Under the pieces are notes generated by a model. The model made no database searches, was not told the DNA's origin, and saw only the letters and a program-made list of their open reading frames with translations. Shown piece after piece: positions 53,427 to 61,582 of a stretch of 64,000 nt of DNA. Position numbers and translations under genes: made by a program. The DNA comes from Chryseobacterium scophthalmum (lineage in GTDB: Bacteria; Bacteroidota; Bacteroidia; Flavobacteriales; Weeksellaceae), in NCBI RefSeq assembly GCF_900143185.1, contig NZ_FSRQ01000002.1:983217-1047216 (forward strand), read 5' to 3'. How positions within the stretch are numbered: position 1 is the first letter of the stretch; every line of letters starts with the position of its first letter.

Positions 53427-53566
53427 GATTAAAGATTTAAATAAAAAATTAAAAGAATTAAGAGATAGGAAGTAAAAAGGTAAAAAGTAAAAAGAACCAA
53501 GTAATAAAACCTGGAATCTTAAACTTTAAACCTGGAATTTCAAATCTCAAATCTCAAATATAAATT
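53427..53566. repeat. Degenerate repeat spacer before nuoN
   Basis: This 140-base gap has AAGTAAAAAGGTAAAAAGTAAAAAG units, AACCTGGAATCTTAAACTTTAAACCTGGAAT units and then ATCTCAAATCTCAAAT before the start. Confidence 0.6.
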
Positions 53567-54952
53567 ATGAGTGTTTTAATTATTGTTTTCCTGACAGCAG
53601 TTGCTGCATTATTCTCGGGAGTTTTTGAAAAGGGAAAATTCGCAAGATACATTGGGATTTTTGGGTTAATCGTTGCATTATATGTAAGTTTTTTACCTGA
53701 AGCTTCTTTCTTCGAAAAATACAGATTAATGTATGAGTACGGACAAAATACAGCTTTGTTTACAAAAATTTCTATTGTAACGACTTTGCTTTTATTCTTC
53801 CTGGGAGGTTTTGCATTCAGCAACCACAGAAACCATCAGTCAGAATTGTATGCATTGATGCTTTTTGCATTATGTGGCGGTTTTGTATTGTTCGGATACC
53901 AAAATTTAGTGACTTTGTTCTTAGGAGTTGAAATCTTGTCTATTCCGTTATACGTAATGGCAGGTTCCAACAAAACAGACCTTAGATCAAACGAAGCTTC
54001 ATTGAAATATTTCCTGATGGGAGCATTTGCAACAGGTTTCTTATTATTAGGAATTGCATTTATCTACGGAAGCACAGGAACATTTGATTTATACAGAATT
54101 CACGATTTCAGCACAGTAAATCCAACAAACGGAATGTTTATTCTTGGAGTTGTATTAATGCTTTGTGCGATGGCATTTAAAGTAGCTTTGGCACCTTTCC
54201 ACATGTGGAGTCCGGATGTTTACCAAGGTTCACCATCATTGATTACCGCTTTCATGGCGAGTGTTGTAAAAATCTCAGGATTTTATGCATTATTCAGATT
54301 AATGACGATTGGATTCTCTGGTGTTACTCATGAGTGGATTAACATTTTAGGCGTATTCCTTATCATTACTTTATTATTAGCAAACGCAATGGGTCTGGCT
54401 CAGACTAATGCTAAAAGAATGTTGGCGTACTCATCAGTTTCGCACGCAGGATATATCGGTTTGGTATTCTTCGGAATGAACGCACTTTCAACGTATACAT
54501 TAGCGTTTTATTTATTCGCTTATTCATTGTCTACAGTGGGAGTATTTATGTGTTTAATCTGGGTTGAAAAACTAAAAAGAGAAACTTCTTACGGCGCATT
54601 CAAAGGTTTGGCTAAATCTGAACCATTATTGGCAACCGTTGCAACAATCTCTTTATTGTCAATGGCTGGAATTCCTTTAACGGCAGGTTTCATGGGTAAA
54701 TTCTCATTATTTGCTCAGGCTTTAAGCAAAGACAACAATGCATTCTTAGTAATTATAGCAGTTTTAGGTTCTGCAATCTCAATCGCTTATTATTTAAGAT
54801 TAATTATCGCAATGTTCTTCTTTAAAGAAACTACTTTCAAAACTTCAGAAAGAGTTACGGTAACTTACAATATTGTCGCAGTATTTATTATTGCATCGAT
54901 TATTGCACTGGGAGTTTTTCCTGATTTATTTGCAAAGCAATTCGGATTATAA
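53567..54952 (+). CDS. nuoN: NADH-quinone oxidoreductase subunit N
   Basis: This 461-residue antiporter-like subunit is the last gene of the operon. FLGVEILSIPLYVMAGSNKTDLRSNEASLKYFLMGAFATGFLLLG, FKVALAPFHMWSPDVYQGSPSLITAFMA and KRMLAYSSVSHAGYIGL are the family blocks, with the usual Lys and Glu of the proton path. A terminator follows. Confidence 0.97.
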   Translation: MSVLIIVFLTAVAALFSGVFEKGKFARYIGIFGLIVALYVSFLPEASFFEKYRLMYEYGQNTALFTKISIVTTLLLFFLGGFAFSNHRNHQSELYALMLFALCGGFVLFGYQNLVTLFLGVEILSIPLYVMAGSNKTDLRSNEASLKYFLMGAFATGFLLLGIAFIYGSTGTFDLYRIHDFSTVNPTNGMFILGVVLMLCAMAFKVALAPFHMWSPDVYQGSPSLITAFMASVVKISGFYALFRLMTIGFSGVTHEWINILGVFLIITLLLANAMGLAQTNAKRMLAYSSVSHAGYIGLVFFGMNALSTYTLAFYLFAYSLSTVGVFMCLIWVEKLKRETSYGAFKGLAKSEPLLATVATISLLSMAGIPLTAGFMGKFSLFAQALSKDNNAFLVIIAVLGSAISIAYYLRLIIAMFFFKETTFKTSERVTVTYNIVAVFIIASIIALGVFPDLFAKQFGL

Positions 54953-54975
54953 TCTGAATCAACATATTTAAAATT

Positions 54976-55007
54976 TAAACCTTTCAATTTTTTGGAAGGT
55001 TTTTTTG
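54976..55007 (+). terminator. Intrinsic terminator of the nuo operon
   Basis: AACCTTTC pairs with GGAAGGTT (one G-T) around AATTTTTT and is followed by TTTTTTT. Confidence 0.85.
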
Positions 55008-55104
55008 TGCTAAAATTTAAAACAATCATCATTTGTCGTAGAATTACTACAAAATATTTAATTAAATCTTATTAACTTTAAATAGATGAAAAACACAAAC
55101 ACAA

Positions 55105-56133
55105 ATGATAACGGATTTTATAAAACACAAAGTTCGTCCGGATGACAACCTAAGTTCTATCGCCGCCCGAATAAATATTTCTGAAAAAGATTTGAAAGAA
55201 TTTCACAATCAAAATTGTGGAAAAATGGATAAGCTTTTTGTAACAAACCTTAAAGGAATTGAGTTTGTCTTAATTCCTGTGCATTTTATTTCTGAAGAAG
55301 AAAAGAAAATTGAACAACAGCAATTACTTCCACCAGCTTATTATTTTCTGAAATTTCATTTTGACACATATTCTGTCGAAGAAAATTTTGACCAATCAGA
55401 AAGTGAAAATTTAAAGTTTAATTACAAAATCGATCTCAACATTCGGGAAGAGAAAGAAAATATTATTGCTGAAACTCACATTAAAGATGTAACAAAAAAC
55501 AATGAAATTCTGGATAACAAAATCTCTTCTCTTTCTTTGAAATGTATGGAAAGCCTCTATCCAATTTCTTATAAAATTTCATTAAACGGTAAAATAGAAT
55601 CTTTTTTTAAGCATCAAAGTTTAATCAAAAAATTTAAAGCAAAACGAAATGATATTGAAGATTTTTTCGTTGGAGACATTTCTGAAAAATATCTCAATAC
55701 GTTTGAAGAAAATATCTCAGACGAAACTTATTTTTTCAGGAAGATGCAATCTAATATATTGTATCAGATCTTATTTCCAAATCTGGAATGGTTCGACAAA
55801 AAATCGACATGGAAAGAAAAATTTTATATTCAAATCAATTCATTTCCGTTAGAATTCAGTTTTCAGACTGAACAATTATTTGAAGATTCTGAATTTGTAG
55901 AAACTACAGTTAAAGGAACTCTTTTAGAAAACTGCAGTCTTAGAGAATTCCTTAAAGGAAATCGGATTGAAAATGAAAATGAAGACTTTGAAAACAGTAT
56001 CAATGCTGAAATTCAGATTAAATATTTCACTCATAATATCACCAAACAATTACATGAAATAAAATCTTCTGCCAATATTTGGTATCAAGACGAATTATTT
56101 CAAAAGCATCAATTACAAATAACACACAATTAA
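55105..56133 (+). CDS. LysM-like domain protein, first gene of the effector cassette
   Basis: This is a 342-residue protein. Residues 1-60 are LysM-like (HKVRPDDNLSSIAARINISEKDLKEFHNQNC ... EFVLIP). The rest is beta-rich and charged, of unknown family (YYFLKFHFDTYSVEENFDQSE, WFDKKSTWKEKFYIQINSFPLEF). It has no signal peptide or membrane helix, so it starts in the cytoplasm. It sits one base before the LysM/DUF4280 gene, which begins in the same way, so the two probably act together, perhaps as adaptor and spike. The function is not known. Confidence 0.75.
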   Translation: MITDFIKHKVRPDDNLSSIAARINISEKDLKEFHNQNCGKMDKLFVTNLKGIEFVLIPVHFISEEEKKIEQQQLLPPAYYFLKFHFDTYSVEENFDQSESENLKFNYKIDLNIREEKENIIAETHIKDVTKNNEILDNKISSLSLKCMESLYPISYKISLNGKIESFFKHQSLIKKFKAKRNDIEDFFVGDISEKYLNTFEENISDETYFFRKMQSNILYQILFPNLEWFDKKSTWKEKFYIQINSFPLEFSFQTEQLFEDSEFVETTVKGTLLENCSLREFLKGNRIENENEDFENSINAEIQIKYFTHNITKQLHEIKSSANIWYQDELFQKHQLQITHN

Positions 56134-56134
56134 G

Positions 56135-56962
56135 ATGAAAACCTACCAATCACAACCCAATGATTCTTTTGCAGGAATTGCCAAAAAATTTAAAATAAAA
56201 GATGAACATTTTCTGAAAACATTTCATAATCTGAATTGTCCACAGAGTGAAACAATAAAAGACGAAATTCCCGCAGGAACCACACTCTTGATTCCGGAAG
56301 ATCCGCAGTTTCTTAATGATGAAAACGAAAACATTGATGAACAAACAAATGCAATGAATAATGAAAGTGAAACTGAACCCGATCCCGGAGAAGATACGAT
56401 GGATAAAGAGTCTGAACAAACTTCATCAACAGATGATGATAGTAAGGAAGAAGAAAAAAAAGAGCAAAACAGTGAAAGCAGTTCTTCTGAACACGATGGG
56501 AAATATTTCGTTATTCCCAAAGGTAAAGCCATGTGCGATAAAGGAACCCAATTTCCGGGTTTCAAAGTAACAAGCCACCAAAAACACTTTTGGAACGATG
56601 AGAACGGAGAACCCGATTATCTTGCCGTCACTGAAGACGACGTAATGTTTAATCCGCCTTCAGTACCTTTCGGAAGCTGCTCGGTAAAAAATGGAAATCC
56701 ATGTGCATTTGCACCTTCAGGAAAATGGACAAAAACCTACGACAAGGTAAAAGTAATGAGTAAATGCTGCGTAACGGAACTCTCAGAACTCATGTGTTCC
56801 ACCGGCGGAAAAATCACAGTTTTAAAGCACGGACAAGAATCTGAATTAGGAAAAAGCAACGTCAATAATGCTGATTCAAAAGAGCAGCATGTATATAATC
56901 CCATTGTGGATTTTGAGGAATTTAAGGAGAAAATAAATGATAACAATGAAGATGCCTGGTAA
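56135..56962 (+). CDS. LysM plus DUF4280 (PAAR-like) protein
   Basis: This 275-residue protein has a LysM-like N-terminus in residues 1-55 (YQSQPNDSFAGIAKKFKIKDEHFLKTFHNLNC). An acidic, Ser-rich disordered linker (about 60-120) leads to a DUF4280 domain (about 125-250) with FVIPKGKAMCDKGTQFPGF, PFGSCSVKNGNPCAFAPSGKW and SELMCSTGGKITVLKHGQ. DUF4280 is PAAR-like and is known at spike tips of type VI secretion systems and related machines. It lacks a signal peptide, which fits contractile delivery. The effector gene follows after 16 bases. Confidence 0.85.
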   Translation: MKTYQSQPNDSFAGIAKKFKIKDEHFLKTFHNLNCPQSETIKDEIPAGTTLLIPEDPQFLNDENENIDEQTNAMNNESETEPDPGEDTMDKESEQTSSTDDDSKEEEKKEQNSESSSSEHDGKYFVIPKGKAMCDKGTQFPGFKVTSHQKHFWNDENGEPDYLAVTEDDVMFNPPSVPFGSCSVKNGNPCAFAPSGKWTKTYDKVKVMSKCCVTELSELMCSTGGKITVLKHGQESELGKSNVNNADSKEQHVYNPIVDFEEFKEKINDNNEDAW

Positions 56963-56978
56963 TTTTAAAAATTAAATC

Positions 56979-57485
56979 ATGGGAAAAAAAGGCGTAGCTC
57001 AAATTTCAGGAGTTGTAAAACCGATAGTTGGAGAAACTTACACTTATAGTGTCACGAGTTGGTATCCCGATACCGAACCTGAAAAAAGAAATCCTAACAA
57101 TGTAACATGGGAACTCTTTAAGCAAAGAAGTTTAGGCAAATTTACCACAACCAATATCAGGAAAAAAGGAATCAGTAGTTTTACGTTTGGAGAAAAAGCG
57201 GTCGGCTCAGTTTATAAGTTACAAGCTTATCTTTATGAGCCTGAAGGAGGCGGACTTATTATTACTCCTCAACCTGCAAAGATTCCGAAGATTGATAAAG
57301 TAGAACTTTTCTATGTAGATGATAAAAAAGGCAGTACTTTTAGCTTTATGGAAAAGCTGAGAGCCAGAGCTTATTGTGTAAATATGCTGAAGAAAGAGCT
57401 GGTTTTCACTTTATGGGAAGATGATGCAAAAGGTGAAGGTCATAATGCGAATAACAAACTGATAGAAACCGCAAAGCAAAAGTAA
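56979..57485 (+). CDS. N-terminal part of a frameshifted effector
   Basis: This is a 168-residue frame of beta-rich domains (VAQISGVVKPIVGETYTYSV ... WELFKQRSLGKFTTTNIRKKG, then KIDKVELFYVDDKKGSTFSFMEKLRARAYCVNML), like the Ig-fold N-terminal module of PAAR-linked effectors. It ends ETAKQK-stop. If one A is restored near 57474 the frame reads ETAKAKVNENGIAVTEFMLTKAL and runs on into the next frame without a break. This is therefore one gene with a single-base deletion, or a sequencing error. As it stands, the toxin domains are cut off. Confidence 0.75.
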   Translation: MGKKGVAQISGVVKPIVGETYTYSVTSWYPDTEPEKRNPNNVTWELFKQRSLGKFTTTNIRKKGISSFTFGEKAVGSVYKLQAYLYEPEGGGLIITPQPAKIPKIDKVELFYVDDKKGSTFSFMEKLRARAYCVNMLKKELVFTLWEDDAKGEGHNANNKLIETAKQK

Positions 57486-57514
57486 ACGAAAACGGAATTG
57501 CCGTTACCGAATTT

Positions 57515-59254
57515 ATGCTCACCAAAGCTTTGATGAAAAAGGCAATGCAAGGCGAAACTGATCCGAAACAATTGGAATTTTATGTCACCGTAGAATATTA
57601 TTCACATAAAAAACATGCAACAGATAATGTCGATATCAACAATCTTTTTCCTCCTATAAAACATGGAGTTCCGGTAAAGCCTGGAGGAGTTCCGAAAGCA
57701 AAAGGTTCACCCGCAGCCTCTAAACCGGCGAGTAAAAAAGAAGAAAGAGGGATTTTGGAAAATGTAAGAGATTGGTGGAAAGATTTTGATTTTTGGGATT
57801 GGGGGGAAAGCAGCGGAACAATAAAAAAAGACAAACCGCCTACTGTGCAGAAACCAGATGGGAGAAGTCCGGCAATTGTAAAGGGAGAGAAGCCAACTTC
57901 AACTTGTATTTGTAAAGAACAATATAAAGATTTGATCTGGGGCGGAAAAGTAAGTTGTGAGTTTAGGAAGAAAGTAGTTAAAATGTCCCAAACTTTAGGT
58001 TTACCCCAACAAAATCTTGAGGGGGCTAATTGGCTAATGGCTGTGATGGCATTAGAAACCGGACGTAGCTTCGATCCTACAATAGGTACTTTTAAATCTA
58101 ATCAGGATGATAATAGAAAAGGAGGCTATGTAGGGTTAATACAATTTGGGAGAGATGCATCAATTGATCTAGGAGTAAAGCGTTCAGCACTTATTAAAAT
58201 GACAGCAGAAAAACAACTTGATTATGTAGAAAAACATTTCCTTCAAAAACGATTTAGAGGAAAGCTAAATACAAAAACAGATTTATATTTAGCAGTAAAT
58301 TATCCCAACGCTTGTGGTCGCGGAACTGAAAAAAACTATGTCGTTTATGACAGTACTAAGGCAGCCTATGATGATAACCCTATGTTTAAAAGAGAATCTA
58401 ACGAATATTATATCGATAAAAGAGGGAAAAAACAATATTACGAAGGAAGGGCGGGAAAATCTTACGTTTGGGAATTTGAAGAAGCGATCAATGATTATTA
58501 CAATGAAGGAAAAGCCGTAAAAACAACAACATTTACATGTCAGAATGTTCAGGCAAGTACAGCGACCGCAAAAGATCTTGTAACATATCACATATACAGT
58601 GACGGAAAGATAGAAAAACATATTCCGAAGATCATTAAAGAAGAAAATAAGAAGAAATATAAATATATTTATCATGATAAAGAAGGCTCTTTTCATGAAA
58701 TGGGAACTTATAACATCATACCCACTCAAATGGTAGGCGGAAAAACAGGAACGATGGTAAACCTTATCAATTTTGATAAAGTAAACAAAACCTATAAAAA
58801 AGGTGTTTATCAATATACTTTTAATGTGGATTCACCAAGAAAATATGTCAACGAAAAGACACTGGCAAGCTTGTTTGGTGCAATGCTGGAAGTAAACTAT
58901 AACGATATTAGTTGTAACGGTTTTAGTCATTCAGACGGTTCGTCTCGTCCTAGTGTGAGCCACATTAATGGAAAAAATGGTGATTTTAAATACTTAAGAA
59001 AAGATAAAAGATTAATGTTTGGTGATGGAACCAGTTTGGACATTAGTGCAAACCCCGGTATGTTAGACGATGTACGACAAAATAAATGGAATAGTGCATT
59101 ATATAAATTTGGTTGGAAAAGTATGCTGGGATGGAGCTATAAGAGAAACGGCAAAGTACATTATCTTAATCATCTTCCGAAAAACACAAAAAACCACCAT
59201 CATCACTTGCATTTGCAAGGATATAATCCTAATTATAAAGAAATTAAAGAATGA
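57515..59254 (+). CDS. Peptidoglycan-hydrolase effector, toxin part (frameshifted from the N-terminal module)
   Basis: This is a 579-residue frame from the first ATG. A Pro/Lys-rich linker (40-130) leads to a lysozyme/lytic-transglycosylase-like domain (about 145-345) with the catalytic-type Glu181 (MALETGRSF) and GLIQFG (207-212). A C-terminal LAS/M15-like metallopeptidase has His483 and Asp490 (SHINGKNGDF) and an H-L-H motif at 564-566 in a run of four His. Together these would cut both glycan and peptide of the wall. The product would act in a target periplasm. The stop overlaps the next lipoprotein gene by 4 bases (ATGA). If not joined to its N-terminal module, it may not be delivered. 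Confidence 0.78.
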   Translation: MLTKALMKKAMQGETDPKQLEFYVTVEYYSHKKHATDNVDINNLFPPIKHGVPVKPGGVPKAKGSPAASKPASKKEERGILENVRDWWKDFDFWDWGESSGTIKKDKPPTVQKPDGRSPAIVKGEKPTSTCICKEQYKDLIWGGKVSCEFRKKVVKMSQTLGLPQQNLEGANWLMAVMALETGRSFDPTIGTFKSNQDDNRKGGYVGLIQFGRDASIDLGVKRSALIKMTAEKQLDYVEKHFLQKRFRGKLNTKTDLYLAVNYPNACGRGTEKNYVVYDSTKAAYDDNPMFKRESNEYYIDKRGKKQYYEGRAGKSYVWEFEEAINDYYNEGKAVKTTTFTCQNVQASTATAKDLVTYHIYSDGKIEKHIPKIIKEENKKKYKYIYHDKEGSFHEMGTYNIIPTQMVGGKTGTMVNLINFDKVNKTYKKGVYQYTFNVDSPRKYVNEKTLASLFGAMLEVNYNDISCNGFSHSDGSSRPSVSHINGKNGDFKYLRKDKRLMFGDGTSLDISANPGMLDDVRQNKWNSALYKFGWKSMLGWSYKRNGKVHYLNHLPKNTKNHHHHLHLQGYNPNYKEIKE

Positions 59255-59910
59255 AAATTTTTAAACCAATTGCATTAAGCTTTATTGTATTAATGTTCTC
59301 TTACTCTTGTAAGAAAGGCGAAGCAAAGCAAAAAGAATTTAATAATGAAATAATAACTGACAGTACAGCTACAATGAAAAACAACTTACCATATACTTCG
59401 GATAATGTAAAGCAATATTATAAAATTGATAGTGATTCTATAAGCTATGTCGTTAACTCATTACACAAAGGGCTTGTTTCTGCCAGTTTTGATGAAAAAA
59501 ACAAAACAATTCCGATAAAGGAAAATGATTTTGAAATTCAGCCGGATTCGAAATATAAATATTATGTTTTGGAAACCTTTAAATTCTCTTATACCAATAC
59601 AGCAAAACTAATTATCTATAATATTTTTGGTGAAAATGATTCTAAAATTTTGAATATCCAGCTAAACAGTTATATCAATAATACTCTTGTAGATCAGTTA
59701 TTACTTGATTGTCGATTCACCTTTGAAACAGAATATTACAGAACTTTTACAATAGGAACAGAGAAAAATATAGAAATTATCAAACATTCTGTTGATAATT
59801 TAGAATACAATGAAGAAGGAGATATTGTAGGCGAAAAAAAACATGCAGATTCTGCTAAAGTAAAAGTAGATTATACAATAGATAAAAACGGAAAATTCGT
59901 TAAAAAATAA
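59251..59910 (+). CDS. Lipoprotein, probable immunity protein of the peptidoglycan effector
   Basis: This 219-residue protein has a lipoprotein signal (LMFSYSC, Cys20) and a beta-rich mature part (YYVLETFKFSYTNTAKLIIYNIFGEND) of no known family. Its ATG overlaps the effector stop by 4 bases. A periplasm-facing lipoprotein next to a wall-degrading effector is the standard position for an immunity protein. The role is inferred. Confidence 0.7.
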   Translation: MKIFKPIALSFIVLMFSYSCKKGEAKQKEFNNEIITDSTATMKNNLPYTSDNVKQYYKIDSDSISYVVNSLHKGLVSASFDEKNKTIPIKENDFEIQPDSKYKYYVLETFKFSYTNTAKLIIYNIFGENDSKILNIQLNSYINNTLVDQLLLDCRFTFETEYYRTFTIGTEKNIEIIKHSVDNLEYNEEGDIVGEKKHADSAKVKVDYTIDKNGKFVKK

Positions 59911-59913
59911 GAT

Positions 59914-60309
59914 ATGAAACCATTTGTATGTTTTTTTGTGCTTTTTGTCAATTTATTTTGTCAATCCCACAGTACAGAGCAGATAAATAACGATAAAGAG
60001 TGGAGTGGAAATTATTCATTTTCTGCCAAAAACAGAGATGATTTAAAAACAAGTTTTAATATCAATATTATAAAACTCGATAATATTACCGTAAAATATA
60101 TCAGTGACGATGGTAAACCTGAAATTTACAAAAACCTGAAAAGTAATTTTGTTCAAAAGAATAAAATCAAAATAAATTTCAACCCCAAATATGAAGAAAT
60201 GGGGATTATTTATATCGAAAAAGTAGAAAATGAATATTATATTTCAGGAAGTCCTATATATTTTATAAACCCGGGAAATGATGAAATGCCCTTGCGAAAG
60301 GTAAAATAA
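59914..60309 (+). CDS. Small exported protein in the effector cassette
   Basis: This 131-residue protein has a signal peptide (FFVLFVNLFCQS; the Cys could also be a lipobox). The mature part resembles small lipocalin-like or DUF-type beta proteins (WSGNYSFSAKNRDDLKTSFNINIIKL ... IIYIEKVENEYYISG). It starts 4 bases after the lipoprotein gene. It may be a second immunity protein or an accessory; no family is recognised. Confidence 0.6.
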   Translation: MKPFVCFFVLFVNLFCQSHSTEQINNDKEWSGNYSFSAKNRDDLKTSFNINIIKLDNITVKYISDDGKPEIYKNLKSNFVQKNKIKINFNPKYEEMGIIYIEKVENEYYISGSPIYFINPGNDEMPLRKVK

Positions 60310-60456
60310 AAAACATGCAACAGATAATGTAAAATATCAACAATCTTTTCCTCCCATAAAACATAAAATCCGGTAAAGCCTGAAGATGTTCAGAAAGCAA
60401 AAGGCTCTCCTGCAGTATTTAAACCAGCGAGTAAAAAAGAAGAAGAAAGATATTTA
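60308..60456 (+). pseudogene. Relic copy of the effector linker
   Basis: These 149 bases match 57606-57757 of the effector gene closely, including AAAAAACATGCAACAGATAA, TCAACAATCTTTT and the CGAGTAAAAAAGAAGAA end. Substitutions and small indels break the frame, and no start or toxin domain is present. This is the remainder of a duplicated or replaced effector. Confidence 0.8.
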
Positions 60457-60514
60457 AAAAGCATTGAATATGTGGCAAAAAAGAACCCGCCATACATTTA
60501 GAAATAATAATACC

Positions 60515-61474
60515 ATGAGAAAAACATATTTATTAATACTTATTACAATATCTATTACTTTAACAAATTGTAAGAAAGAAGAAATATCACGTACTGATCC
60601 AATTATAGAGAAGAGCAATAGTATAAATAAATTTTTCAAACAAGAAGATGGTTTTGAATATACCAAACTTGGTCTTGCATGCAAAAATAATAACCTTGCT
60701 AATGTAAAAGAGTTAATTTCTAAAGGAGCCGATATAAATATTGTAAAGAAAGATGACATTTATGAATATGATGCCCTTTCTGTTGCAATAGAAAACAATC
60801 ATTATGAAATTGTTAAATTTTTAATTAATGAAAAAGCAGATGTTAACAAAGTATATAATGAAGATGGTTTAACTGCAATTGGATTAGCAACAAAGTTAAA
60901 TCAAAAAGAGATTGTTGAACTTTTATTAAAAAACCACGCAAATCCTAATGGTTCAGATGCATCAGAGACAGATTACAAAGAAACTCCATTATTAATTGCT
61001 ATCCAAAATAACAATATTATCATTGCCAAGTTATTAATAGATTCTGGCGCAAATATTAATGATACCGATAAAGATGGTAATACAATAAAAAGTTTAATTT
61101 CCTCAAAAGGAGGGCAATGGGAAAATCTAGTTTCTGCTAATGCTCAAAAACTATTAAAATTCAATGGAGAATACTTTGCAGAAAATGACAAATTGAGTGA
61201 TTATGGAATATCATTAAACTTCAAAAATGATTCTATTATTTATACAGAAATTGGCAATATGGGAAAAACGTACAATCAATATTTACTGAAAGTAAGTTTG
61301 ACAGAAAATAATAAGATATATCTCAAATATGATAAAACATTGAATGGATATACGGTAAATGCAAATAAAGGCAATTACTTTGGAATAGTTACATCTGAAA
61401 AAATAGGTTTATTATTTGAAAGTGAATATTTATCAGAAAAATTTGATGTTGATAAAACTTTTATGAGTAAATAA
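60515..61474 (+). CDS. Ankyrin-repeat lipoprotein, possible orphan immunity protein
   Basis: This 319-residue protein has a lipoprotein signal (ISITLTNC). Four or five ankyrin repeats follow (LGLACKNNNLANVKELISKGADIN, LSVAIENNHYEIVKFLINEKADVN, IGLATKLNQKEIVELLLKNHANPN, LLIAIQNNNIIIAKLLIDSGANIN) and then a beta-rich C-terminal part. I start at ATG 60515; an upstream ATG (60464) would add 17 basic residues before the signal. Ankyrin lipoproteins can bind and block toxins. It follows the effector-linker relic, so it may be the immunity protein of a lost effector. Confidence 0.75.
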   Translation: MRKTYLLILITISITLTNCKKEEISRTDPIIEKSNSINKFFKQEDGFEYTKLGLACKNNNLANVKELISKGADINIVKKDDIYEYDALSVAIENNHYEIVKFLINEKADVNKVYNEDGLTAIGLATKLNQKEIVELLLKNHANPNGSDASETDYKETPLLIAIQNNNIIIAKLLIDSGANINDTDKDGNTIKSLISSKGGQWENLVSANAQKLLKFNGEYFAENDKLSDYGISLNFKNDSIIYTEIGNMGKTYNQYLLKVSLTENNKIYLKYDKTLNGYTVNANKGNYFGIVTSEKIGLLFESEYLSEKFDVDKTFMSK

Positions 61475-61582
61475 TATCACAAAAATAAAATAAGAAGAAT
61501 AAAAAAAACTTATACTTCAAAAAAGATGAGTTCGCAGTAATTTTAAATCTTGGTGCAATTTTTGAAACGAAATGACAAAAAA

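Noticed and set aside
56135-56962. DUF4280 protein as proof of a T6SS in this window
   Set aside because: No sheath, tube, baseplate or ATPase gene is present. Only a link to a contractile system elsewhere can be proposed.
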